From assembly GCA_913057845.1 (NCBI GenBank), contig CAJXPC010000154.1, positions 1 to 5,119 on the forward strand: DNA of 5,119 nucleotides, read 5' to 3'. This document shows positions 1 to 5,119 of the stretch, piece after piece; the stretch's first letter is position 1, and every line of letters begins with the position of its first letter. A program made the translations under genes and the position numbers. Source of the stretch: an uncultured Pseudomonadota bacterium. GTDB taxonomy: Bacteria > Pseudomonadota > Gammaproteobacteria > Burkholderiales > Eutrophovitaceae. Under the pieces are notes generated by a model. The model saw nothing but the letters and a program-made list of their open reading frames with translations. It was not told where the DNA came from and did not search any database.

Positions 1-33
1 TCGTCGGCAGCGTCAGATGTGTATAAGAGACAG
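1..33 (+). other. Nextera/Tn5 Read 1 library adapter (artefact)
   Basis: These 33 nt match the Illumina Nextera Read 1 transposase adapter: a 14-nt primer part (1-14) followed by the 19-bp Tn5 mosaic end AGATGTGTATAAGAGACAG (15-33). This is synthetic library sequence left on the contig, not part of the genome. Genomic sequence starts at 34. The last 24 nt (10-33) recur in inverted orientation at 5096-5119. Confidence 0.98.
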
Positions 34-42
34 TTCCTCCAC
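34..42 (-). promoter_or_regulatory. Possible ribosome binding site of a gene beyond the left edge
   Basis: On the minus strand the last genomic bases before the adapter read GTGGAGGAA, a strong Shine-Dalgarno match, 29 nt after the stop codon of the dehydrogenase gene. No start codon follows because the genomic sequence ends here. I infer that the operon continues with another gene whose start lies a few bases outside the contig. The rest of the 38-nt stretch 34-71 is AT-rich and shows nothing else. Confidence 0.4.
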
Positions 43-71
43 AAAATAATAATATGTCATTAGGATGCTTC

Positions 72-869
72 CTAAAGCATTAAAACACCTCCATCAACAT
101 GATAGGACTGACCTGTTATAAAGTCAGAATCTTTAGATGCCAAAAAATAGGCCATTGAAGCAACATCCTCCGACGTTTGCGCTCTAGCCATCGGCACAGC
201 CTCCACCCGCTCTCTCCAAGCCGTTCCAACCGGTTTATTTTCAATCGCCGTCCACTCAGCATCAATTTGAATCCACATGTCAGTGTCAACCGGACCCGGA
301 CATATGCTGTTGACTGTCACCTTTGGAGAGCATTCTGACGCTGCAGATTGGGTAATCATAATAACTGCAGCTTTACTCGCCGAATAAGCACACATAAATT
401 TTCGGCCTGCTCGACCAGCGATCGAAGCCATATTAATGATCTTACCTGTCGGCCTACCGTCTGCTAATGGCGCCTGATTCAACATTTGTTTAGCACCAGC
501 CTGAACACAAAAAAATAAACCTCTGGCATTTACATTTTGCATGTAATCCCAATCCTCTGGAGTTGTCTCCAAGAAGGGTTTTACTCGAATAACACCCGCA
601 TTGTTCACCAAAACATCAATGCGGCCAAAATGCCCAGTTGATTCGGCAATGAGTCTAGTCGCAGCTCCAGGGTCCGCAACATCAACTGTCAACGGCAAAA
701 CATCCACCCCCTCTCTCTGCAGTTCTTCAGAAAGAGACAGGACCGCGTCTTCATTTATATCAGCTATTACAAGTCTTGCACCTTCAGACGCATAACGACG
801 CGCAATCTGCTCACCAATACCCCGCCCTGAGCCCGTAATAACCGCCACAACACCTTTCAACCCATGCAT
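72..869 (-). CDS. Short-chain dehydrogenase/reductase, sorbitol/polyol dehydrogenase-like
   Basis: This is a 265-residue classical SDR, a cytoplasmic NAD(P)-dependent oxidoreductase of the usual family length. The dinucleotide-binding motif TGSGRGIG is at residues 12-19, and D37 after the second strand favours NAD(H) over NADP(H). The structural motif NNAG is at 89-92. The catalytic tetrad is N114, S149, Y162 and K166 (YSASK). The cofactor-side motif CPGPVDTDMW is at 190-199 and the C-terminal GQSYHVDGG at 253-261. The pattern GKIINMAS plus a conserved VDGG end recalls bacterial sorbitol/galactitol 2-dehydrogenases, but SDR substrates cannot be read from motifs, so the alcohol or ketone acted on is unknown. 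The start at 869 is supported by AGGGGGAGA 8 nt upstream. It follows the amidase gene by 24 nt and is the last complete gene of the operon. A glucose-1-dehydrogenase-like or 3-oxoacyl reductase activity is the main alternative. Confidence 0.93.
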   Translation of the reverse strand: MHGLKGVVAVITGSGRGIGEQIARRYASEGARLVIADINEDAVLSLSEELQREGVDVLPLTVDVADPGAATRLIAESTGHFGRIDVLVNNAGVIRVKPFLETTPEDWDYMQNVNARGLFFCVQAGAKQMLNQAPLADGRPTGKIINMASIAGRAGRKFMCAYSASKAAVIMITQSAASECSPKVTVNSICPGPVDTDMWIQIDAEWTAIENKPVGTAWRERVEAVPMARAQTSEDVASMAYFLASKDSDFITGQSYHVDGGVLML

Positions 870-877
870 GCAAATAA

Positions 878-886
878 TCTCCCCCT
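878..886 (-). promoter_or_regulatory. Ribosome binding site of the SDR gene
   Basis: On the minus strand AGGGGGAGA lies 8 nt before the ATG at 869-867. It fits inside the 24-nt gap after the amidase stop codon and fixes the dehydrogenase start. Confidence 0.7.
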
Positions 887-893
887 AAAAAAA

Positions 894-2318
894 CTAATCA
901 ATGTGCGGCCTCTGAGAATGCCACTGAGTCCGATCCTGAAATGCTCTTGCAATCCTTAGAATTTTAATTTCATCAAATGGTCTGCCGTATATCATCAGAC
1001 CAATTGGTAACCCGATGGCATTAAAGCCACACGGAACTGTCACGGCACTTAAATTAAGCATGTTACCGATCGCGGTATTACGCAAACAGCTCACATTCGT
1101 TTTGGAATATGCTTCAACACTAGCCTGACACGCCGCAACAGAACATGGCGGGATCATCACGGTGGGCACGAGCAATGCATCTGCAGTATCAAAAAAATCA
1201 ATGGCTTGATTCCTAATCGATGCCATACCATTTTGAATATCAATATAATCTACAGCCGTAACTTCTTTTCCTTTAATCAAACGATGCGACACAATAGGGT
1301 CAAGTTGATCAAAATGCTCATCGACCAATAACCTATTTGAATAGTATGCCTCCGCAGCAATAACTAAGCCTTTTGGATTCAATTTTAGCGCCGCATTTGC
1401 CACATCAAACGGTCGATATTCAATGCTTGCCCCTAAATCTTTAAATACAGAAGCCGTGCCTAAAACCGATTTTTCCACCTCAGGGTCACAGTCATCGAAG
1501 AATACATTCTGAGCATAAACCAAGCGCTGTCCCGTCAACGTTTCCTGTGACGAAGCCTTGGTTATTTCGCTTAATGGACGAAAATCTTGCATAGAAGGAT
1601 CATCGGGGTCCTGTTTTGCCATCAACCGATACACGACCTCTGCATCTCTAGCGTCTCTCGTTAGTGGGCCCACTGAATCAAGAGTCCAACTTAAGGGAAA
1701 AACACCTCGACGACTAATTTGACCGACGGTGGTTTTTAATCCAGTCACACTATTGAACGAAGCAGGAATCCTTACCGACCCTCCCGTATCGCTCCCAAGA
1801 GCCATGGGCACAAGACCGGCGCCAACTGCAACGCCTGACCCGCTACTTGACCCCCCAGGTATATAATGATCGCGAGCCCAAGGGTTTACTGGGGTAGCGA
1901 GTTTATTATTTATACCCACGCCACCGTAAGCAAATTGGACGGTGTGAGTCTTACCAACAAGAATGGCTCCTAGTTCTTCGAGACGGGAGACTATAAAGGC
2001 ATTCTCATTCGGTACATTATCGGTTAGCAGATCAGTACCCGCTCTAGTCGGAACACCAGCAATGTCATACAAATCTTTGACCGCATAAGGAATGCCGTGT
2101 AACGGCCCGCGGTCAACTCCTGCGTCGAACTCCACATCCGCAAATTTTGCTTGTTCAAGCGCATGAGACTCAAGAACCTCAACAAACGCATTGAATTTTT
2201 CATCGTACTGCTTGATTCTATCCAAGTAGCCTTGAGTCAATGATGCCGAGGTGAGTTGACCAGAGCGGAGTTGTTGACCGAGCTCTACAATTGACGCAAA
2301 TGGATCAAACGAAGTCAT
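894..2318 (-). CDS. Amidase-signature family hydrolase (amidase / GatA-like)
   Basis: This 474-residue protein is a full-length member of the amidase signature family (PF01425), cytoplasmic Ser-cisSer-Lys hydrolases that cleave amides to acid plus ammonia or amine. The catalytic lysine is K81 in YAVKDLYD. The glycine/serine loop GGSSSGSG begins at 155 and gives cis-Ser S157, and the nucleophile is S181 in GSDTGGS (175-181). The 24-residue spacing from S157 to S181 and the 76-residue spacing from K81 to S157 agree with the fatty acid amide hydrolase triad K142/S217/S241. No GatB or GatC gene is nearby and the C-terminal half differs from tRNA amidotransferase subunits in what I can recognise, so a stand-alone catabolic amidase is more likely than GatA. 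Allophanate hydrolase-like or aryl/acyl amidase roles remain possible; the substrate is unknown. The start is well supported by GAGGAGAG 9 nt upstream. There is no signal peptide. Confidence 0.95.
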   Translation of the reverse strand: MTSFDPFASIVELGQQLRSGQLTSASLTQGYLDRIKQYDEKFNAFVEVLESHALEQAKFADVEFDAGVDRGPLHGIPYAVKDLYDIAGVPTRAGTDLLTDNVPNENAFIVSRLEELGAILVGKTHTVQFAYGGVGINNKLATPVNPWARDHYIPGGSSSGSGVAVGAGLVPMALGSDTGGSVRIPASFNSVTGLKTTVGQISRRGVFPLSWTLDSVGPLTRDARDAEVVYRLMAKQDPDDPSMQDFRPLSEITKASSQETLTGQRLVYAQNVFFDDCDPEVEKSVLGTASVFKDLGASIEYRPFDVANAALKLNPKGLVIAAEAYYSNRLLVDEHFDQLDPIVSHRLIKGKEVTAVDYIDIQNGMASIRNQAIDFFDTADALLVPTVMIPPCSVAACQASVEAYSKTNVSCLRNTAIGNMLNLSAVTVPCGFNAIGLPIGLMIYGRPFDEIKILRIARAFQDRTQWHSQRPHID

Positions 2319-2402
2319 TAGAACGATCTCTCCTCAAAATGGACAACTCAATAGGTGCTGAAATTTAACCACAACACTATAGGCAAAATTTGATAATGGC
2401 AA
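2319..2402 (-). promoter_or_regulatory. 84-nt intergenic gap with strong amidase ribosome binding site
   Basis: This is the longest gap in the gene string. On the minus strand GAGGAGAG (2335-2328) sits 9 nt before the amidase ATG and decides its start. Further upstream, TTGCCA (2402-2397) and TATAGT (2381-2376) resemble -35 and -10 boxes, but the spacer is only 15 nt, so a promoter here is a weak possibility. No hairpin followed by a T tract is visible, so I see no intrinsic terminator after the sirtuin gene. Confidence 0.55.
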
Positions 2403-3164
2403 TCAAGACCCAAGAAGAACGGGCAGCACCACTTTTATTGAGTCTCTCAAAACCGCATCTGCCATTGAGTCATACTGCGTTGGCTGGTTATTGATTATTA
2501 GCACATCAGCATGAGCAGCTTTCGCGACATCCACAACACCCGCAATCGGGTACACCTGAAGCGTTGTGCCAACACATAACAAGAGATCAATTTTTTTAAC
2601 ACAATCAAATACCGCATTAATTTTGATCTCATCCAAAGATTGTCCGAAAGAAATCGTGTCGCTTTTCAAAATACCCGAACAACTCGAACAAAGAGGATCA
2701 AGCTCACCCTGTTTAACCCGCTCAAGCTCATCCAGCATATTCGTTTTTTTTTGGCATGACATGCACACCACACGATGGATCGTCCCATGGATTTCTATGA
2801 TTTTATTGTGGTCACTACCAGCGGCTTGATGCAGTCCATCAATATTTTGGGTAATTAATTTCAGTAATTTTCCTGTTTCTTCAAATGCAGCAATAGAATC
2901 ATGCGCCTCATTCGGTATAGCCCTTAGAGCAGGATGCGTTAAGCGAGACTGCCACGCCAAACGCCTTACGTCAGGGTCAGACATGTAATATCGAATATCC
3001 GACATCTTTTCAGTAAGAGGGTTTTTCGTCCACACACCCTGAGGCCCTCTAAAATCGGGGACTCCTGAATCAGTCGAAACTCCAGCTCCTGTCAAAACCA
3101 CCACTGCGGAAGCAGCATTAACCATAGCCTTGGCTCTCTGAATATCTAACTTTTCCAAGCCCAT
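2403..3164 (-). CDS. Sir2-family NAD-dependent protein deacylase (sirtuin)
   Basis: This 253-residue protein is a complete stand-alone sirtuin. It would remove acyl groups from protein lysines in the cytoplasm, consuming NAD+ and yielding nicotinamide and O-acyl-ADP-ribose. The NAD-binding motif GAGVSTDSGVPDFRG is at 26-40, TQNIDGLHQAAG at 105-116, and the catalytic base H126 in EIHGT. A zinc ribbon uses C134/C137 and C159/C162. The Rossmann part shows GTTLQVYP at 199-206 and INNQP at 224-228. The GPQGVWT stretch after DFR resembles SIRT6/7-type and actinobacterial sirtuins rather than the CobB type, which carries a YR desuccinylase signature not seen here; class assignment is tentative. Its ATG is only 5 nt after the esterase stop and has no clear Shine-Dalgarno sequence, so translation is probably coupled. 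A run of nine A (complement of 2744-2752) lies in the zinc-ribbon linker, with the frame intact. Confidence 0.96.
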   Translation of the reverse strand: MGLEKLDIQRAKAMVNAASAVVVLTGAGVSTDSGVPDFRGPQGVWTKNPLTEKMSDIRYYMSDPDVRRLAWQSRLTHPALRAIPNEAHDSIAAFEETGKLLKLITQNIDGLHQAAGSDHNKIIEIHGTIHRVVCMSCQKKTNMLDELERVKQGELDPLCSSCSGILKSDTISFGQSLDEIKINAVFDCVKKIDLLLCVGTTLQVYPIAGVVDVAKAAHADVLIINNQPTQYDSMADAVLRDSIKVVLPVLLGS

Positions 3165-3169
3165 CAGTG

Positions 3170-4270
3170 CTAACCAATCGCCTTAAACAAGAACGGCAAA
3201 CTTCTATCGAGTCTATAGTCAAGATCTGAATGGTTGTCATCAAATTCTTCGTACACATGCGCAACACCGAGATCATGTAATCGTTCTGACAAAATACGTG
3301 ATCCATAATGGATGAAGTATTGATCTCTCGTCCCGCACTCTATCCAAACTCCTTGTAACTTCTTCAAATTACTGCCGAAACGTTTTACCAAATTGATAGG
3401 GTCATGAGCCAACCAACAGTTCCAACGCGCCTCAATTAACTCTCCTGTATCCATATCAAATGGCACTCGAAAACCAAGTGGCGCTTTTGGATCGGCATCA
3501 TATGTGGCTGCCATACAAAGGTTCATCAAACAATGCCCCTCTGAAGACGATACTTTTTCTCGCGCCCAAGTTGCTTTCAAAAAACGTTTGATTCTCCCGT
3601 CGTCCATCCCATGCTTAACAAGCTCTCGCCTACCTTGCTCACTCTTTGAACCCTCTTTGGGGGAGTAACTAGCAACACGATATTTTGCTAATGCATCCAA
3701 TGTGTTTGGCCAATCCCGACGATAAATAAAATCGAAATAAGCGTCACCAGACAGGTTAGCAACAGCGCCCCAAACATCAGGGTGATTCATACCTTGAACC
3801 ATTGCCCCGTAACCACCAGATGATTTGCCAAAACAGGCGCGATGTTTGGCTGATGATTTGGTGCGAAACATACCATCCACAAAAGGAACAATCTCTAGGT
3901 TTAAATAGTCATCATAACGACCCAACGCGGAGGAATTGATATATTGATTACCACCAAGAGATGTAAAACAATCTGGAAATACCACAATCACTGGGCCAAT
4001 CTTTTTCTCGTGAACTAAGCGCTCTAATCGCTCAGCCATATTTTCACCAAAAGGCTTCCAATTCAATCGTGCGGGACCTGACCCCGTAAACCCAGCCAAA
4101 TCATAGAAAACCGGGTATCGCTGTGTCGTATTAGACGAATAACCTGGAGGTAACCAGACTAAGATCTCCCGCCGGTAAGGATCCTTCAGAGGGTTGTTCT
4201 TCAGAACCTTAGAAACGTGCTCCAATCGCACTAATTCCCCCCTCGGATGACTTCTTTTTCTCAGAGACAT
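3170..4270 (-). CDS. Alpha/beta-hydrolase putative esterase (esterase D / Fes-like fold)
   Basis: This 366-residue protein looks like the PF00756 'putative esterase' family, which includes esterase D, feruloyl esterases and enterochelin esterase. An early strand IL VWLPPGY (36-44) precedes YPVFYDLAGF (52-61), the usual start of the fold. The nucleophile elbow is GKSSG (148-152) with S150. The likely acid is D316 in GTRDQY, and the likely histidine is H347 in FDDNHSD, completing a Ser-Asp-His triad in the right order. An insert of roughly 100 residues (about 185-290) may form a lid. There is no signal peptide, so it is probably cytoplasmic unless expressed as a fusion (see findings). The ATG directly follows the TAA of the upstream gene, in the same frame, with no recognisable ribosome binding site, which suggests translational coupling. 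Substrate unknown: an acyl or aryl ester is likely from the family, and a siderophore ester has no contextual support. Confidence 0.85.
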   Translation of the reverse strand: MSLRKRSHPRGELVRLEHVSKVLKNNPLKDPYRREILVWLPPGYSSNTTQRYPVFYDLAGFTGSGPARLNWKPFGENMAERLERLVHEKKIGPVIVVFPDCFTSLGGNQYINSSALGRYDDYLNLEIVPFVDGMFRTKSSAKHRACFGKSSGGYGAMVQGMNHPDVWGAVANLSGDAYFDFIYRRDWPNTLDALAKYRVASYSPKEGSKSEQGRRELVKHGMDDGRIKRFLKATWAREKVSSSEGHCLMNLCMAATYDADPKAPLGFRVPFDMDTGELIEARWNCWLAHDPINLVKRFGSNLKKLQGVWIECGTRDQYFIHYGSRILSERLHDLGVAHVYEEFDDNHSDLDYRLDRSLPFLFKAIG

Positions 4271-4618
4271 TTAACGTTTGCCACACTTATAAGCATCAGA
4301 CAAAGATTGCCTAACAACATCCGCTCCAGATTTATGACGCAACTGACTATTAGCGCTCAAATACGCTCGCGCCGTGAGCTCTATATCTAACCGAGAAACA
4401 CTGCTTTGTGTACAAAAAAACAGTTCGTTAAACGCATCGTGAATACCGAAAACAAAACCAGAAAATTTATTTCTGATGTCTGCATCAGAGCTCATTGACC
4501 ACTCGTGGACCTCCTGTGACGTTATGAATTGTTTTTGTATTTGCTCTGCATGTGATGGCACAATACCGGCTGCAAAAACACAAAGGGTCAACATAAATCG
4601 TCTTACATTCATATACAT
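4271..4618 (-). CDS. Small exported protein with Rap1a/Tai immunity-like domain
   Basis: This is a 115-residue protein. Residues 1-24 form a Sec signal peptide: basic MNVRR, hydrophobic FMLTLCVFAAGIV, then SHA before a predicted cut at A24/E25. The mature part (about 91 residues) follows the Rap1a/Tai pattern (PF18602): a short helix with EVHEW, then FSGFVFGIHDAF, then a cysteine before a polar stretch (C69), a helix ending AYLSAN, and a final ALxxAFxC-like motif, here SLSDAYKC with C112. C69 and C112 could form a periplasmic disulphide; the cysteine usual just before the GYIxG-like segment is replaced (KFSGF). Some Rap1a proteins neutralise type VI secretion amidase effectors, but many family members occur alone with no known role, and no effector or secretion gene is here. 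The start is supported by GCGGGGCAG just upstream. The gap to the deacylase gene is 23 nt. Confidence 0.72.
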   Translation of the reverse strand: MYMNVRRFMLTLCVFAAGIVPSHAEQIQKQFITSQEVHEWSMSSDADIRNKFSGFVFGIHDAFNELFFCTQSSVSRLDIELTARAYLSANSQLRHKSGADVVRQSLSDAYKCGKR

Positions 4619-4641
4619 AAACTGCCCCGCTTAAAACCTAC

Positions 4642-5095
4642 TTAAGATTTTAAAACCACTCCATTATTTGCTGACTGCTCAAAACCATCCTTCCAAGCAA
4701 TGATGCCATTAACGATTGTGTATTTAATACCTCGCGAAGGCATGACCATACGCTTAGCACCACCGGGCAAATCGTAACGACGCTCAGGCCGCTCCGAAGA
4801 GCCGATCTCAGCCGCATCGAATATTGTAATATCCGCAGCATACCCTCGGCGAAGGCGTCCGCGATCTCTAATCCCAAACAGATCTGCTGGATCAGAAGTC
4901 AGACGTCTCACTCCCTCCTCTAGAGACAAAACGCCTCTTTCGCGAACCCAGGTCCCCAATAGATATGTTGGATATCCTGAATCACACAGCATATCAACAT
5001 GTGCGCCACCGTCGCCCAAACCAATCAGTATCGAAGGATCGTTCAACAGCTCGGCCATACGATCAATTCGGGTATTAAATGATTGAATCGTAAAT
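4642..5095 (-). CDS. N-acyl-D-amino-acid deacylase-like amidohydrolase, C-terminal fragment
   Basis: Only the last 150 residues are present; the gene is cut by the contig end at 5095, and family members are usually around 500-580 residues. The fragment belongs to the Amidohydrolase-3 / D-aminoacylase group (PF07969), zinc-dependent TIM-barrel hydrolases that remove acyl groups from N-acyl-D-amino acids or related amides. It contains GLGDGGAHVDM (fragment residues 25-35), whose aspartate D28 matches the conserved catalytic/metal-side Asp of the family, then the typical LTSDPADLFGIRDRG and GYAADITIFD, which close the barrel and return to the beta-sandwich domain. The apparent start codon at 5112 is inside adapter sequence and gives a false MCIRDR start; the first genomic residue is Phe at 5094-5092. 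It is the first visible gene of the operon. Substrate specificity cannot be judged without the N-terminal metal-binding part; a dihydropyrimidinase-like or other amidohydrolase role is less likely. Confidence 0.9.
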
Positions 5096-5119
5096 CTGTC
5101 TCTTATACACATCTGACGC
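5096..5119 (-). other. Nextera/Tn5 Read 1 library adapter, reverse complement, partial (artefact)
   Basis: These 24 nt are the reverse complement of 10-33, beginning with CTGTCTCTTATACACATCT, the inverted Tn5 mosaic end, then GACGC from the Read 1 primer part. This is untrimmed adapter. Having the Read 1 type at both ends in inverted orientation fits adapter read-through from short inserts being assembled into the contig ends. Confidence 0.98.

Noticed and set aside
65..80. Hairpin across the dehydrogenase stop codon (ATGCTT, 4-nt loop, AAGCAT) as an intrinsic terminator
   Set aside because: The stem is only 6 bp, AT-rich, and not followed by a T tract on the minus strand; a ribosome binding site follows, so termination is unlikely.
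2376..2402. TTGCCA / TATAGT as a sigma-70 promoter for amidase and dehydrogenase
   Set aside because: The spacer is only 15 nt and such matches are frequent in AT-rich intergenic DNA, so it is mentioned only as a weak possibility.
2566..2829. Plus-strand open frame of 87 codons opposite the sirtuin
   Set aside because: It lies wholly antisense to a well-conserved sirtuin and its translation shows no recognisable domain. The same holds for the antisense frame at 601-795 and the alternative-frame readings at 3118-3306 and 4650-4877.
2403..3164. Sir2 as part of an anti-phage defence system (Thoeris, SIR2-pAgo or DSR type)
   Set aside because: Defence SIR2 domains are usually NADase domains fused to or paired with other defence proteins and lacking the zinc ribbon. 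This protein has the full deacylase motif set including four zinc cysteines, and no partner defence gene is adjacent.
4271..4618. Type VI secretion effector-immunity pair with the neighbouring hydrolases
   Set aside because: Neither the esterase nor the deacylase shows an export or VgrG/PAAR-type adaptor signal, and the amidase-signature enzyme is not a peptidoglycan Tae-type amidase. The immunity name comes only from the family.
1..5119. Tn5/IS50-like composite element bounded by inverted 19-bp mosaic ends
   Set aside because: The ends extend into the synthetic Nextera primer sequence, no transposase or resistance gene is inside, and the engineered hyperactive mosaic end is a laboratory sequence.

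Overview
The window reads as a short metagenome or draft-genome contig of about 5.06 kb (34-5095). Both ends still carry sequencing-library adapter: a full 33-nt Nextera/Tn5 Read 1 adapter at 1-33, and the exact reverse complement of its last 24 nt at 5096-5119. The genomic part is moderately AT-rich and densely coding, and every gene I can support lies on the minus strand. The gene content suits an uncultured Gram-negative bacterium, probably a proteobacterium: there is a Rap1a-like periplasmic protein with a signal peptide, an amidase-signature enzyme, an Amidohydrolase-3 deacylase and a class-type sirtuin. I cannot place it more closely from sequence alone.

In transcription order (right to left) the genes are: the C-terminal 150 residues of an N-acyl-D-amino-acid deacylase-like amidohydrolase (4642-5095, running off the contig); a small exported Rap1a/Tai-like protein (4271-4618); an alpha/beta-hydrolase esterase (3170-4270); a Sir2 NAD-dependent protein deacylase (2403-3164); an amidase-signature hydrolase (894-2318); and a classical short-chain dehydrogenase (72-869). 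The gaps are 23, 0, 5, 84 and 24 nt, so one operon is likely. The 84-nt gap before the amidase is the only plausible place for an internal promoter. A Shine-Dalgarno-like GTGGAGGAA at the very left edge of the genomic sequence suggests another gene starts just outside.

The enzymes point to hydrolytic catabolism. The deacylase and amidase would cleave N-acyl or amide bonds, the esterase an ester bond, and the dehydrogenase would oxidise a released alcohol or polyol. The sirtuin may adjust enzyme acylation or may simply sit in the operon; this is inference and no substrate can be read from the sequence. I see no mobile element, CRISPR array, RNA gene or defence system. The most useful observations are the adapter ends with the false 'MCIRDR' protein start they create, the small Rap1a-like gene that shares a reading frame with the esterase and is separated from it by one stop codon, and the sirtuin embedded in a catabolic operon.
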